NCBI RefSeq assembly: GCF_000772085.1
Contig: NZ_CP009755.1
Location: forward strand, 930,001 to 994,000
Reading direction: 5' to 3'
DNA length: 64,000 nucleotides
Source of the DNA: Curtobacterium sp. MR_MD2014
GTDB taxonomy: Bacteria; Actinomycetota; Actinomycetes; Actinomycetales; Microbacteriaceae
Part shown: in pieces, positions 36,747 to 47,634 of the stretch
Numbering within the stretch: the stretch's first letter is position 1
Layout of the letters: each line of letters opens with the position of its first letter
Program-made: the position numbers and the translations under genes
The notes under the pieces: model-generated
Databases searched by the model: none
What the model was told of the DNA's origin: nothing
Seen by the model: only the letters and a program-made list of their open reading frames with translations

Positions 36747-37823
36747 ATGGCCATCATCGAAGCCTCCGGGCTGACCAAGACCTACCGATCGCGCTCGGGT
36801 CCGGTGCACGCGCTGGCCGGGCTCGACCTGTCCGTCCCCGAGGGCACCGTCACGGCGCTGCTCGGTCCGAACGGCGCGGGCAAGACCACCACCGTGAAGG
36901 TCCTCACGACGCTCGTCACCCCGGATTCCGGCCGGGCGACGATCGACGGCGTCGACGTGGTCGCCGATCCGCAGGCCACCCGGCGGTCCATCGGTGTCTC
37001 GGGGCAGTACGCCGCGGTCGACGAGAACCTCACCGGGGCCGAGAACCTCGAGATGATCGGCCGGCTGTACCACCTCGGTCGACGGGCAGCGCGGCAGCGG
37101 GCGCGCGAACTCATCGAGGTGTTCGACCTGTCCGAGGCCGGAGACCGACCCGTGAAGGGCTTCTCTGGCGGCATGCGTCGGCGCATCGACCTCGCCGGTG
37201 CGCTCGTCACGAACCCGCGCGTGCTGTTCCTCGACGAGCCGACCACCGGACTGGACCCCCGGAGTCGCCTGGCCCTCTGGGCGATCATCGAGGGCCTGGT
37301 CGGCGACGGCGCCACCGTGCTGCTCACGACGCAGTACCTCGAGGAGGCCGACCAGCTCGCCGACGACATCGCCGTGATCGACGACGGACGGGTGATCGCC
37401 GAGGGCACCGCCGACCAGCTCAAGGCACAGGTCGGTGGACACCGTGTGGTGGTCACCCTGGTGGACGAGGACGACCGGGAGGCCGTGGTCACCGCCCTGC
37501 GCCGCCACGGCGTCGGGGACGTGGAGACGTCGGCCGACGGGCGCACCTCCGGCATCGCGGTCGAGGCCGGACCGCAGGCGCTCCAGCGGGTCCTCGCCGA
37601 CCTGGGCGAGGCGGGCATCCGGCTGCACGACGCCGGCATGCGACGCCCGACGCTGGACGACGTCTTCCTGCGCCTCACGGGACACGCCGCCACGGCGGAC
37701 GAGGAGGACGCGCCGGACGGTGGCGGCGGGGCGGGCGCGGGACGTTCCTCCCGGCCGGGGCGACGCGACACGGTGGGAGCCACGGGGGAGACGAACGACA
37801 GCACCCCGGAGCGTGTCCGGTGA
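36747..37823 (+). CDS. DrrA-like ABC transporter ATP-binding protein
   Basis: A 358-residue ATPase. Walker A is GPNGAGKTTT, the signature FSGGMRRR, Walker B VLFLDE with TTGLDP, and the H-loop region is TTQYLEE (Gln where His is common, as in DrrA proteins). The C-terminal domain after residue 220 (AEGTADQLKAQVGG and LDDVFLRLTG) is typical of daunorubicin-resistance ATPases. A 40-residue disordered tail ends the protein. ATG preceded by GAGGGAG. Overlaps the permease by four bases; together an exporter for a hydrophobic substrate. Confidence 0.93.
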   Translation: MAIIEASGLTKTYRSRSGPVHALAGLDLSVPEGTVTALLGPNGAGKTTTVKVLTTLVTPDSGRATIDGVDVVADPQATRRSIGVSGQYAAVDENLTGAENLEMIGRLYHLGRRAARQRARELIEVFDLSEAGDRPVKGFSGGMRRRIDLAGALVTNPRVLFLDEPTTGLDPRSRLALWAIIEGLVGDGATVLLTTQYLEEADQLADDIAVIDDGRVIAEGTADQLKAQVGGHRVVVTLVDEDDREAVVTALRRHGVGDVETSADGRTSGIAVEAGPQALQRVLADLGEAGIRLHDAGMRRPTLDDVFLRLTGHAATADEEDAPDGGGGAGAGRSSRPGRRDTVGATGETNDSTPERVR

Positions 37824-38665
37824 CCGCCGTCGGCGCGTCGCGGCAGCAGCTGCCGGTGGTCGTGACCTCGCCCGTCGCGATCTGGTTCGAGGACGGCTGG
37901 ACCGTCACGCGACGGAACCTGACGAAGATCAAGCGGTCCCCGGACATGCTCGTCTTCGCGGTGCTGCAGCCGATCATGTTCGTGCTGCTCTTCAGCCAGG
38001 TCTACGGCGGGGCGATCCAGGTGCGGGGGACCGACTACACGCAGTTCCTGATGGCGGGGATCTTCGCGCAGACCGTCGTGTTCGGGGCGACCTTCTCGGG
38101 GTCGGCGATGGCGCAGGACCTCAAGGAGGGCCTGATCGACCGCTTCCGGACCCTGCCGATGTCGGCGTCGGCGGTGCTCGTCGGGCGCACGAACTCGGAC
38201 CTGGTGCTCAACGCGATCTCGATGGTGATCATGATGCTGACCGGGCTGGCGGTCGGGTGGCGGGTCGGGTCCGCACCGCACGAGTTCCTCGCCGGGGTCG
38301 GGCTGCTCCTGCTCTTCAGCTACGCGTTCAGCTGGGTGATGGCGCTGCTCGGGATGAGCGTCCGGACGCCGGAGGTCATCAACAACGCGTCCTTCATGGT
38401 GCTGTTCCCCCTGACGTTCATCTCGAACGCCTTCGTGCCGAGCGAGACGATGCCGCTCGTGCTGCGGGTGTTCGCCGAGTGGAACCCCGTGTCGTCGCTC
38501 GTGCAGGCCGCACGGGAGCTGTTCGGCAACGTCGGCACGGCTCCCGTCCCCGACGTCTGGACGATGCAGCACCCGGTCGTGACGGTGCTGATCGGGATCG
38601 TGGTGCTGCTCGTGGTGTTCGTGCCGCTGTCGGTGCGGAAGTACACCAGGATCAGCGCGGGCTGA
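37820..38665 (+). CDS. DrrB-like ABC-2 transporter permease
   Basis: A 281-residue permease with six membrane segments. Starts with an amphipathic WTVTRRNLTKIKRSPDMLVF interface region, then LQPIMFVLLFSQVYGG. A FRTLPMSASAVLVGRTNSD loop and a VRTPEVINNASFMVLFPLTF segment are typical of daunorubicin/ABC-2 permeases. GTG start in the stop overlap with its ATPase. Substrate unknown. Possible roles include drug, glycolipid or antibiotic efflux. Confidence 0.9.
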   Translation: MTAVGASRQQLPVVVTSPVAIWFEDGWTVTRRNLTKIKRSPDMLVFAVLQPIMFVLLFSQVYGGAIQVRGTDYTQFLMAGIFAQTVVFGATFSGSAMAQDLKEGLIDRFRTLPMSASAVLVGRTNSDLVLNAISMVIMMLTGLAVGWRVGSAPHEFLAGVGLLLLFSYAFSWVMALLGMSVRTPEVINNASFMVLFPLTFISNAFVPSETMPLVLRVFAEWNPVSSLVQAARELFGNVGTAPVPDVWTMQHPVVTVLIGIVVLLVVFVPLSVRKYTRISAG

Positions 38666-38731
38666 GGCGCCGTCCACAGACCCGGTCGTGGGGTGCCCGA
38701 GGGTCGTCGGGACCGCTTACCATCGACTCTC

Positions 38732-40717
38732 GTGACCGCGACCGAAGCCGAGCGTGCCGCCCAGGGCGGCGCCACCGGGCGACCCTCCGACCGCAGCGAG
38801 CGGCTGCGCCGCTGGATGCTGCACGGAGCCGACCAGGGTGCCTCGCACCAGGGCCCCCACCAGGTCGAGGTCGAGAAGACCCACTCGTGGTGGCGGGTCA
38901 TGTGCCTGACCGGCGTCGACTACTTCTCGACGCTCGGATACCAGCCCGCCATCGCGGCGCTCGCCGCCGGGCTGCTGTCGCCCATCGCGACGATCGTGCT
39001 CGTGCTCGTGACCCTGTTCGGCGCCCTGCCCGTGTACCGACGGGTCGCGTCGGACAGCTTCAAGGGTGCCGGCTCGATCATGATGCTCGAGAAGCTGCTG
39101 CCGTGGTGGGCCGGGAAGCTCTTCGTGCTCGTGCTGCTCGGGTTCGCCGTGACCGACTTCATGATCACGATGACGCTCTCGGCCGCCGACGCCACCGCGC
39201 ACATCGCCGAGAACCCCTTCACGCCGCACTGGTTCACCGAGATCCCGGTGCCGATCACGCTCGTGCTGCTGCTCCTGCTCGGCGTCGTGTTCCTCCGCGG
39301 GTTCAAGGAGGCCATCGGCATCGCCGTCGGGCTCGTCGCGGTGTTCCTCCTGCTCAACGCGGTCGTCGTCGTCGTGGCGCTGTGGCACGTGTTCGAGCGT
39401 CCCGTCGTCGCGAGCGACTGGTGGTCGAACCTCACCGCGCAGCACAGCAACCCGCTCGTGATGATCGGGATCGCGCTGGTCGTGTTCCCGAAGCTGGCGC
39501 TCGGCCTCTCCGGCTTCGAGACGGGCGTGGCGGTGATGCCGCAGGTGCGCGGCGGGGCCGGTGACGACCCGGACGGCCGCCCCGAGGGACGGATCCGCGG
39601 CACGAAGCGCCTGCTGACGACCGCCGCGATCATCATGAGCACGTTCCTCATCACGTCCTCGATCGCCACGACCTTCCTCATCCCGCAGCAGGAGTTCCAG
39701 CCGGGCGGCGGCGCGAACGGTCGCGCCCTGGCGTTCCTGGCGCACGAGTACCTCGGCAACGTCTTCGGGTCGGTCTACGACGTGTCGACGGTGGCGATCC
39801 TGTGGTTCGCGGGCGCGAGCGCGATGGCCGGCCTGCTCAACCTCGTGCCGCGCTTCCTGCCCCGCTACGGCATGGCGCCGCAGTGGGCGCGTGCGACCCG
39901 GCCGCTCGTGATCATCTTCACGCTCATCGCCTTCGCGATCACGATCATCTTCGAGGCGAACGTCGACGCGCAGGGCGGCGCCTACGCCACGGGTGTCCTC
40001 GTGCTCATCACCAGCGCGGCCGTCGCGGTGACGCTGTCGGCTCGGCGGCGGCAGCAGAAGAAGCGGACGATCGGCTTCGGGGTCATCGCGGTGGTGTTCG
40101 TCTACACCACGGTCGCGAACGTCATCGAACGTCCGGACGGTGTCCGCATCGCCGCGGTCTTCATCATCGCCATCGTCGTCGTGTCGCTGGTGTCCCGTGT
40201 GCGGCGGTCGTTCGAGCTCCGGGCGTCGTCGATCGAGCTGGACGCGACCGCCCGGCAGTTCATCGAGGCCGACGCCGACCAGTTCAGCTCCGTCTGCATC
40301 ATCGCCAACGAGCCGGGCGCCGGGACCGCCGAGGCCTACCGGTCGAAGGGGCGCGAGGAACGCCGCGACTCGGGCATCCCCGCGCGCGTGCCGACGATGT
40401 TCCTCGAGGTGCTGCCAGCCGACTCGTCCGACTTCGAGGAGGACCTGGTCGTCGAGGGACACGTCGTGCAGGGCCACCGCGTCCTGCGCGTCCGGTCCGG
40501 CAACGTGCCGAACACCATCGCGTCGACGCTGCTCGCCGTGCGGGACATCGCCGGCGTCGTGCCGAGCATCTACTTCGAGTGGAACGAGGGCAGCCCGATC
40601 CAGAACGCCCTGCGCTTCGTGTTCACCGGGGTCGGCGACGTCGCCCCGGTGACGCGCGAGGTCCTGCGCGAGGCGGAGCCGGACGTGCACCGGCGGCCGA
40701 CCGTCCACGTGTCGTGA
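38732..40717 (+). CDS. APC-superfamily permease with large soluble C-terminal domain
   Basis: A 661-residue membrane protein. A hydrophilic 45-residue N-terminus is followed by about twelve hydrophobic segments to residue ~485 and a cytoplasmic-type domain of about 165 residues ([35 protein letters not shown], a [15 protein letters not shown] segment). The repeated transmembrane pattern ([18 protein letters not shown] near the start) resembles amino-acid/K+ transporters of the APC/KUP type. The substrate is not assigned. GTG start 8 bases after TACCAT. It overlaps the next gene by four bases. Confidence 0.82.
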   Translation: MTATEAERAAQGGATGRPSDRSERLRRWMLHGADQGASHQGPHQVEVEKTHSWWRVMCLTGVDYFSTLGYQPAIAALAAGLLSPIATIVLVLVTLFGALPVYRRVASDSFKGAGSIMMLEKLLPWWAGKLFVLVLLGFAVTDFMITMTLSAADATAHIAENPFTPHWFTEIPVPITLVLLLLLGVVFLRGFKEAIGIAVGLVAVFLLLNAVVVVVALWHVFERPVVASDWWSNLTAQHSNPLVMIGIALVVFPKLALGLSGFETGVAVMPQVRGGAGDDPDGRPEGRIRGTKRLLTTAAIIMSTFLITSSIATTFLIPQQEFQPGGGANGRALAFLAHEYLGNVFGSVYDVSTVAILWFAGASAMAGLLNLVPRFLPRYGMAPQWARATRPLVIIFTLIAFAITIIFEANVDAQGGAYATGVLVLITSAAVAVTLSARRRQQKKRTIGFGVIAVVFVYTTVANVIERPDGVRIAAVFIIAIVVVSLVSRVRRSFELRASSIELDATARQFIEADADQFSSVCIIANEPGAGTAEAYRSKGREERRDSGIPARVPTMFLEVLPADSSDFEEDLVVEGHVVQGHRVLRVRSGNVPNTIASTLLAVRDIAGVVPSIYFEWNEGSPIQNALRFVFTGVGDVAPVTREVLREAEPDVHRRPTVHVS

Positions 40718-40760
40718 CCGACCCGGCGGCGGCCGACGGTCCACGTGTCGTGCCCGACCC
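40691..40760 (+). repeat. Tandem 34-bp direct repeat across the permease/EamA junction
   Basis: Copies 40691-40724 and 40727-40760 (36-base offset) differ at two positions. The first copy contains the stop of the permease gene and the GTG start used for the EamA gene. The second copy carries another in-frame GTG at 40750, so the duplication doubled the start region. Confidence 0.85.
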
Positions 40761-41730
40761 GGCGGCGGTGGGTCGTGCCTCCCGTCCGGTGGGCGGCCCC
40801 GTGGCGGTCCTCGTCGCCGCCGCCGTGTGGGGGACGACGGGGACCGCGACCCACTTCGCACCCGGCGTTCCCGCGTTCGTCTTCGGTGCGGTCACGTTCG
40901 GTCTCGGCGGGCTCGTCCTCGCCGCGACGACGGGTCGCTCCGCGCTGCGCGCGGTCGTCCGACCCGGTGCACGGAGCTGGGTGCTGCTCGGCGCGGTCTC
41001 GCTCGTCGTGTACGCGGTCGCGTTCTACGCAGCGCTCGCGGACGCGGGGGTCGCGCTCGGCACGACGGTGGCCATCGGGTCGTCGCCGCTCTTCGCGGGC
41101 ATCGTGGAGTGGGCGGCGGACGGGAGGCGCGTCACCGGTCGCTGGGTCGTCGCCACCCTGGTGGGCGTGGTCGGCATGGTCGTCGTGACGCTCGCGAGGA
41201 CGGCGGCGCCGGGCGACGGGTCCCTGCTGCTCGGGCTCGGCAGCGCACTGCTCGCCGGACTGACGTACGCCACCTACTCGTGGGCGGTCGCGCGGGGGAT
41301 GCACGCGGCGACCCGGCCTGCCCCGGTGCCGCCGGCACTGCCGACCGCCGTGTCGGGCAGTGCGGCCGGTGCCGGCGGGCGCGGGGTGGTCGGCGCCGTG
41401 TTCGGGCTGGCTGCCGTCCCGCTCGTGGTGCTCGCGGCGGTCGCGGGACGTGACGCGCTCGTCGTCGGGGCGAACTGGCCCGTGTTCGTGTACCTCGCGC
41501 TCGTGCCGACGGTGCTCGGACACTCGCTGTACGCGGTCGGGCTGCGGCGGGTCAGCGCCTCGGTCGCGACACTGCTGTCGCTGTTCGAGCCCGTGGTCGC
41601 CGCGGTGCTCGCCGTGCTCGTGGTCGGCGAACACCTCGGCGGTGCCGGGTGGCTCGGGGTCGCGCTCGTCGTCGTCGGCCTCGCGCTGCTCGCGGTCCCG
41701 CGACGGAGCGGCCCGCCTACTTCGCGGTGA
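40714..41730 (+). CDS. EamA/DMT-superfamily transporter
   Basis: A 338-residue protein with ten transmembrane helices in two EamA repeats. Family cues include [15 protein letters not shown] at the start of TM1, [26 protein letters not shown] and, in the second repeat, [33 protein letters not shown] non-conserved Pro/Ala-rich loop lies between the repeats. GTG at 40714 overlaps the upstream stop; an alternative GTG at 40750 would remove the duplicated lead. The C-terminal end overlaps the convergent acyl-CoA ligase gene by 14 bases. Substrate unknown (amino acids or metabolites are common for the family). Confidence 0.88.
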   Translation: MTDPAAADGPRVVPDPAAVGRASRPVGGPVAVLVAAAVWGTTGTATHFAPGVPAFVFGAVTFGLGGLVLAATTGRSALRAVVRPGARSWVLLGAVSLVVYAVAFYAALADAGVALGTTVAIGSSPLFAGIVEWAADGRRVTGRWVVATLVGVVGMVVVTLARTAAPGDGSLLLGLGSALLAGLTYATYSWAVARGMHAATRPAPVPPALPTAVSGSAAGAGGRGVVGAVFGLAAVPLVVLAAVAGRDALVVGANWPVFVYLALVPTVLGHSLYAVGLRRVSASVATLLSLFEPVVAAVLAVLVVGEHLGGAGWLGVALVVVGLALLAVPRRSGPPTSR

Positions 41731-43399
41731 TCTGGTCCCGCACCTTGCGGCGGAGCACCTTGCCGATCATCGAGCGCGGCAGGTCATCCACCACGACGAT
41801 GCGCCGCGGCACCTTGTAGGCCGCGAGCTGCTCGCGCGACCACGCACGGAGCGCCTCGGCGTCGAACGACGCCCGGTCCTTCGGCACGACCGCCGCGACG
41901 ACCTGCTCGTTGCCGCCCTGCGTGATGCCGACGACGGCGACCTCGCGCACGCTGGAGTGCTTGAGCAGGGCGTCCTCGACCTCGGACGGCGAGACGTTGA
42001 AGCCGCCGGTGATGATGAGCTCCTTGAGCCGGTCGACGATGCTGACGAAGCCGTCCGCGTCGATCGACACGACGTCACCGGTGCGGAACCAGCCGTCGGG
42101 CGTGAAGACCTCGTCGGTGGCCTCGGCCTTGCCCCAGTAGCCGCGGAACACCTGCGGGCCCCTGACCTGCAGCTCGCCGGCCTCGCCCGTGCCGAGCACC
42201 TTCGTCTGGTCGTCCGGGTCGACCACGCGGGCCTCGGTGGACGACAGCGGCAGTCCGATCGCGCCGAGGCGACGCTCCGGGGAGACCGGGTTCGCCATGA
42301 GGACGGGGGAGCACTCGGACAGGCCGTAGCCCTCGACGAGGTAGCCGCCGGTCCGGGCCTCCCACGGCTCGACGACGCTCTGCGACAGCGGCATGGCGCC
42401 CGAGATGCCGATCTCGATGCCCTGCAGCGACACCTTCGCCGAGTCCGCCGCGTGCTGCAGTCGGGTGTAGATCGGCGGCACGGCCGGCAGGAACGTCGGC
42501 GGGTGCTTCTTCATCGCCTTGAGGACGAGTGCCGGGTCGAACGCCGGGAAGAGCACCAGCCGCGAGGCCATGCTCATCGCGAAGGTCAGGCACAGCGTCA
42601 GGCCGTAGGCGTGGAACATCGGCAGCACCGCGTACACCGTGTTGTCGCCCCGGCGGATCGTCGGGACCCACGCCCGTGCCTGCGCGGCGTTGGCGAGCAG
42701 GTTCCGGTGGCTCAGCACCGCACCCTTCGGCACCCCGGTGGTACCGGACGTGTACTGGATGAGCGCGACGTCGGTGGTGGCCGGGCGCGGGTGACGCTTC
42801 GACAGCTTGCGCGTCGAGACGAGGTCGTCCCACTTCGTCGTGCCACGCACGCTCGTGGTGAGCTTCGCGCGCGACTCGCGGGCCTTGGCCACCGGCAGCG
42901 ACAGGGCGATACGGGTCGCACGGGGCATCGCGCGCGTCAGGTCGACGGAGACGATCGCGTCGAGGCGCAGGTCTGCGGGGAAGTCCTGGAGCGTGGAGAC
43001 GGACTTGTCCCACGCGATCGCGACCTTCGCGCCGTGGTCCTCGAACTGGTGCCGGAGCTCGCGCGCCGTGTAGAGCGGGTTGTGCTCGACGACGATCGCG
43101 CCGAGTCGGAGCACCGCGTAGAACGCCACCACGTGCTGCGGGCAGTTCGGCAGCACGATCGCCACCCGGTCGCCGGCACCGACGCCGAGCTTCCGCAGGC
43201 CGTTCGCGGCCCGCAGGATCTGCTCCTGCAGGTCGGCGTACGACGTCGTCCTGCCGAAGAACTCGAGCGCCACCTTCCCCGGGAAGCGGTCCGCGGACTG
43301 CTCCACGATGTCGGAGAGCGAGCCCGTGGGCTCGTCGATGTCGTGCGGGACCCCCGGGGCGTACGAGGCAAGCCAGGGACGAGGCGTGTCGATGCTCAC
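41717..43399 (-). CDS. AMP-dependent long-chain acyl-CoA ligase (FadD-like)
   Basis: A 560-residue adenylate-forming enzyme. The ATP-binding motif is YTSGTTGVPKGA, with EGYGLSECSPV (A5), GWFRTGDV (A7), DRLKELIITGGFNVSP (A8) and the C-terminal catalytic Lys in SMIGKVLRR (A10). Activates a fatty acid to acyl-AMP then acyl-CoA. GTG at 43399 is fixed by a TAGGTT hexamer 6 bases upstream on the minus strand. Divergent from the MpaB-like gene and tail-to-tail with EamA. Confidence 0.93.
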   Translation of the reverse strand: MSIDTPRPWLASYAPGVPHDIDEPTGSLSDIVEQSADRFPGKVALEFFGRTTSYADLQEQILRAANGLRKLGVGAGDRVAIVLPNCPQHVVAFYAVLRLGAIVVEHNPLYTARELRHQFEDHGAKVAIAWDKSVSTLQDFPADLRLDAIVSVDLTRAMPRATRIALSLPVAKARESRAKLTTSVRGTTKWDDLVSTRKLSKRHPRPATTDVALIQYTSGTTGVPKGAVLSHRNLLANAAQARAWVPTIRRGDNTVYAVLPMFHAYGLTLCLTFAMSMASRLVLFPAFDPALVLKAMKKHPPTFLPAVPPIYTRLQHAADSAKVSLQGIEIGISGAMPLSQSVVEPWEARTGGYLVEGYGLSECSPVLMANPVSPERRLGAIGLPLSSTEARVVDPDDQTKVLGTGEAGELQVRGPQVFRGYWGKAEATDEVFTPDGWFRTGDVVSIDADGFVSIVDRLKELIITGGFNVSPSEVEDALLKHSSVREVAVVGITQGGNEQVVAAVVPKDRASFDAEALRAWSREQLAAYKVPRRIVVVDDLPRSMIGKVLRRKVRDQITAK

Positions 43400-43458
43400 T
43401 CGGCCAACCTACCGGCGGAGCCGTGCTCGTTGTCAGGGGCACGACGGACGATGGGTGC
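43400..43458. promoter_or_regulatory. Compact divergent leaderless promoters, acyl-CoA ligase and MpaB-like gene
   Basis: In 59 bp lie the minus-strand -10 TAGGTT (43406-43411), 6 bases before the ligase GTG, and a weak plus-strand -10 GACGAT (43447-43452), 6 bases before the ATG at 43459. The two hexamers are 35 bases apart, so their polymerase sites overlap. Confidence 0.5.
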
Positions 43459-44388
43459 ATGGCTTCCGTGTCCGACGCGTTCCGCTCCCGCCTCAACGAC
43501 ACCTTCACCAACGGCGCGACCGAGCGTCCCGCCTGGATCGACGAGCTCGAACAGGGCTCCGACGCGGGCTTCTTCGGCCCGGGCTCCGCGACCTGGGCCG
43601 TGCACGGCGGCAACCACACCGTGCTCGCGGGGGTCCGGGCGCTGCTCGTGCAGGCGCTGCACCCGGGGGCCCTCGCCGGGGTGGCCGACCACTCGCGCTA
43701 CCGCGAGGACCCGTTCGGCCGCCTCGCCGGCACCATCCGGTGGATCTACACGGTCTCGCACGGCGACACGCAGCAGGCCACGCACGCCAGCCAGTGGGTG
43801 CGGAAGCTCCACGAGCGGGTGGTCGGCGAGTACGTCGACGGCCACGGCGTGACGAAGCCGTACGCCGCGAACGACCCCGACCTGGCGCGGTGGGTGCACC
43901 TCGCCTTCACCGATGCCTTCCTGCGGAGCGCCCAGGTGTGGGGCAAGCCCATCCCGGGTGGTGCCGACGCCTACGTGCGCGAGTGGGCGGTCGCCGGGCG
44001 ACTGATGGGGGTGGAGGACGCTCCGGAGTCGGACGCCGAACTCCGAGCACAGATGAACGGGTACCTCGACCGCGGCGAGCTCAAGGCCGACGCCCGGACG
44101 CACGACGTGGTCCGGTTCATCAAGGACCCCCCGCTCGCCAGGCTCCTCCGACCGGGCTACCGGGCGTTGTTCGACGGAGCGGTCGCGTCGCTCGACCCGC
44201 GACACCGGTCGATGCTCGCGCTGCGGACGCCCGGGGTCGGGCCCGTGCAGCTGCCGGTGCGGCAGGTCGCCGGCGTGGTGCTCGACGGCATCGGCGCGGT
44301 GCTGGGGACGACCCCGGGCACCGAGCGCGCGGCGCTCGTCCGGATCGCCCGGTTGGAGCAGGAGTCGCGTCAGGACGCGACCGCCTGA
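43459..44388 (+). CDS. Oxygenase MpaB/latex-clearing family protein (DUF2236)
   Basis: A 309-residue helical protein matching DUF2236: TWAVHGGNHTVLAGVRAL, the LVQALHPGALAGVADHSRY motif with conserved His, a DPFGRLAGT segment and the later HASQWVRKLHERV and WVHLAFTDAF helices. Family members bind a b-type haem through a conserved His; the catalytic substrate for this protein is unknown. An upstream -10 (GACGAT) gives a leaderless start. A perfect hairpin repeat follows 41 bases after the stop. Confidence 0.88.
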   Translation: MASVSDAFRSRLNDTFTNGATERPAWIDELEQGSDAGFFGPGSATWAVHGGNHTVLAGVRALLVQALHPGALAGVADHSRYREDPFGRLAGTIRWIYTVSHGDTQQATHASQWVRKLHERVVGEYVDGHGVTKPYAANDPDLARWVHLAFTDAFLRSAQVWGKPIPGGADAYVREWAVAGRLMGVEDAPESDAELRAQMNGYLDRGELKADARTHDVVRFIKDPPLARLLRPGYRALFDGAVASLDPRHRSMLALRTPGVGPVQLPVRQVAGVVLDGIGAVLGTTPGTERAALVRIARLEQESRQDATA

Positions 44389-44429
44389 GCGGTGCGCCGT
44401 CCGTGCGGCGTTGCCGGACTGACTGACCT

Positions 44430-44477
44430 GACGGACGGGAGGCGCGGTGCCAGCTGGCACCGCGCCTCCCGTCCGTC
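44430..44477. terminator. 48-base perfect hairpin repeat, copy 2
   Basis: A 22-bp perfect stem (44430-44451 with 44456-44477) around AGCT. Stem identical to the element at 713-760. It lies between the stop of the MpaB-like gene and the end of the convergent aldo/keto reductase gene, whose stop is 11 bases away, so it could terminate both. Confidence 0.8.
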
Positions 44478-44488
44478 GTCGGGTCGCG

Positions 44489-45703
<1,215 letters not shown>

Positions 45704-45858
45704 CGTCGTCGTGTCGGGCCGTCAGCAGTCAGGCGTCCGGCCTGCCGAACGACGAACGGGCGGATATTCCTCGCGTGCGCTCACGCTGCCGCTGGTTCCG
45801 CCCACTGGCGTGCTGCCGCCGATTCCGTCCCTCGGTGTCGAACGGGCGGAAAGACGCG

Positions 45859-46425
45859 TCAGGCGTTCACCCTGGCATCGCGACCTGTGACCGCGAGCAG
45901 GCGGACCTGCAGCGGCGCATCGTCGTCGACCTCGACCGGCGCGGCGTACAGCCCGGTCGCCGCGAGGTCCTGGATCTGCGGCTCGAAGTACTCCCACACA
46001 GCGCGGACGAGTTCGTCGGGCAACGCTTCGTCGGTCCCCGTCGCGCGCGCGAGGTCCCACGTGTGGATGGTGATGTCGCTGGTCTGCTCGGTCAGGTACT
46101 CGTCTGCACGGACCACGTCGGTGCTGAGGTGCACGGGAGTGTCAGCGGGCGCGTTCTGCCATGCGCTCGAAGCTGCCGCCGCGAACTTCGCCCACTCGTC
46201 GACGAGGTCCTGCCCGATGGGTTCGAGGTCCGCCTCGGCCTGCGCGTAGTCGCACCCCGTCAGGAGCTTGGGGATCCATCGCTGTTCGTCGATGACGTGC
46301 GTCACCAGGTCGCGCGTGGTCCACTCCGAGTCGGGAGTGGACGCTTCCCAGTCGGTCACTGCAGCGACGCGGCGTCCGAACTCGGCTGCGGCGAGGGACT
46401 GCAGCGCGATCCAGTCGGTGGCCAT
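45859..46425 (-). CDS. TIGR03086-type metal-binding protein (DinB/mycothiol-dependent enzyme fold)
   Basis: A 188-residue four-helix protein. The fold is recognised from the N-terminal helix (WIALQSLAAAEFGRRVAAV), the metal-ligand His in VTHVIDEQRWIP, DLVDEW and the later ITIHTWDLARATG with a second His. Actinobacterial members of this family bind a divalent metal and often use mycothiol; a specific activity cannot be assigned. ATG at 46425 is preceded by GAGGAG-like bases. The gene is followed by a 155-base gap to the aldo/keto reductase start that contains REP-like sequences. Confidence 0.85.
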   Translation of the reverse strand: MATDWIALQSLAAAEFGRRVAAVTDWEASTPDSEWTTRDLVTHVIDEQRWIPKLLTGCDYAQAEADLEPIGQDLVDEWAKFAAAASSAWQNAPADTPVHLSTDVVRADEYLTEQTSDITIHTWDLARATGTDEALPDELVRAVWEYFEPQIQDLAATGLYAAPVEVDDDAPLQVRLLAVTGRDARVNA

Positions 46426-46827
46426 GGTGGTGCTCCTCTTCGGTCGGGGCGGGTGCGAGGTGCAACGGGACCGACGGACGGGCGATTCCCGCGCTGAACA
46501 GGCGACACGCTACGCCCGCTCGCTAGTTCTGTGCGCGTGCGCGGCAGTGCTCGGTGTCGTCTGCGGGCCGAGGGCGGTCGGTCATCGCGACGGTCGGGCG
46601 GATCCGGCGTCGAGGTCGAGCCGGCAGCGACGGAAACACCCGCTCGTGCTCGGGCGGGCGGAATCGGTACGCGGCGGCGGGGACGGCTGCGGGAACGGCC
46701 CGCTCGTGCCCGAGCGGACGGGATCGGCGGATGCAGGGCAACGGCTGCCACGGGAAAGGCCCGCTCGAGTTCACGGGCGGGCGTCCGGCCGGCTCACCGA
46801 TCACGGACCGGGCCATCGGGAACGCGG
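46426..46827. repeat. Intergenic region with degenerate REP-like inverted repeats
   Basis: No gene is recognised. Between 46500 and 46800 there are three successive CCCGCTCG...CGGGCGG-type inverted segments (near 46640-46662, 46706-46722, 46770-46790) related to the CGAGCGGGCGGA family but more diverged. The strand is unusually C/G alternating. Confidence 0.55.
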
Positions 46828-46863
46828 AACGGCCCGGCTCCGTGGGGGAGGAGCCGGGCCGTT
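46828..46863 (-). terminator. Hairpin terminator downstream of yceI
   Basis: A perfect 14-bp stem (46828-46841 with 46850-46863) around an eight-base loop, about 90 bases after the yceI stop. The arms begin and end AACGG/CCGTT. Confidence 0.75.
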
Positions 46864-46953
46864 CTCCGGGTACTGCAGGTACTTCGTTCGGTGTCCGCGG
46901 CCGTCGTCCCCGCGCTCGGGCGGGGCGACAGCCGTGGTTCAGTGACCCGGAGG

Positions 46954-47514
46954 TCAGGCCGCCTGGAGGACGAACTGCACGTCGAGGTTGATGGTGACGT
47001 CGTTGCCGAGCGTGAAGCCGCCGGCCTCGAGCGCCGCGTTCCAGTTCACGCCGAACTCGGTGCGGTCGATCTTCGTGGTCGCCTCGGCGCCGAGCTTGAC
47101 CTGGCCGTAGCCGTCGGTCGTCACGCCACCGAACTCGGTCTTCAGCGTGACGTTCTTGGTCACGCCGCGGAGCGAGAGCTCACCGTCGATGAGCATGTCG
47201 TCGCCGTCCTCGCGGATGCCGGTCGACTTGAAGGTCATCTGCGGGTGCTCCTCGGTGAGGAAGAAGTCACCGGTGGCGAGGTGCTGATCGCGCTGCGCCT
47301 GGTTCGTGTTGATGCTCGCGACATCGATCGAGGCCTCGAGGGTCGTGTCGAGCGGGTTCTCGGCGGTGACGAGCGTCGCGTCGAAGCGCTCGAAGGAGCC
47401 CTTGACCTTGCTGATCGCGAGGTGGCGAACGGAGAAGGTGACCTCGGAGTGGGTCGGGTCGATCTTCCAGGTACCGGTCTGGTAGCCCGGGATGGCGGAG
47501 GCGTTGAGCGTCAT
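46954..47514 (-). CDS. YceI family protein
   Basis: A 186-residue lipocalin-like beta-barrel protein. Family motifs include TWKIDPTHSEVTFSVRHL, KGSFERFDATL, ASIDVASINT, RDQHLATGDFF, GELSLRGVTKNV and DRTEFGVNW. No signal peptide, so probably cytoplasmic; members bind isoprenoid-like lipids. ATG with AAGGAG ribosome site. The promoter region carries a MarR-type operator, suggesting repression by a MarR-family protein encoded elsewhere. A hairpin terminator lies downstream. Confidence 0.95.
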   Translation of the reverse strand: MTLNASAIPGYQTGTWKIDPTHSEVTFSVRHLAISKVKGSFERFDATLVTAENPLDTTLEASIDVASINTNQAQRDQHLATGDFFLTEEHPQMTFKSTGIREDGDDMLIDGELSLRGVTKNVTLKTEFGGVTTDGYGQVKLGAEATTKIDRTEFGVNWNAALEAGGFTLGNDVTINLDVQFVLQAA

Positions 47515-47598
47515 GGTGACTCCTTACGAGAGCGTTGGTCTGCGGTTCCCGACCAGGCGAGCATCTTCATGCGCCTGCATCGATTCGAACTGTAGCCC

Positions 47599-47631
47599 AT
47601 TGTGCACCTGTTTGGTTGAAGCGTCAACCAA
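47599..47631 (-). promoter_or_regulatory. yceI promoter with MarR-type palindromic operator
   Basis: On the minus strand, -35 TTGACG (47622-47627), a 17-base spacer and -10 CACAAT (47599-47604). The perfect inverted repeat TTGGTTGA-CGCT-TCAACCAA (arms 47612-47619 and 47624-47631) covers the -35 box, so a bound repressor would exclude RNA polymerase. Palindromes of this shape are typical of MarR-family operators. A second 12-bp palindrome GTTCACGTGAAC (47633-47644) lies just upstream. Confidence 0.7.
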
Positions 47632-47634
47632 TGT

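Noticed and set aside
38732..40717. Calling the APC permease a KimA/Kup potassium transporter
   Set aside because: General topology and soluble C-terminal domain are reminiscent, but I see no specific substrate motif, and no c-di-AMP riboswitch precedes it.
46426..46953. Small genes in the gap between the DinB-fold and yceI genes
   Set aside because: Open frames there are Arg/Pro-rich and follow the inverted repeats in all frames; no start signals or motifs.
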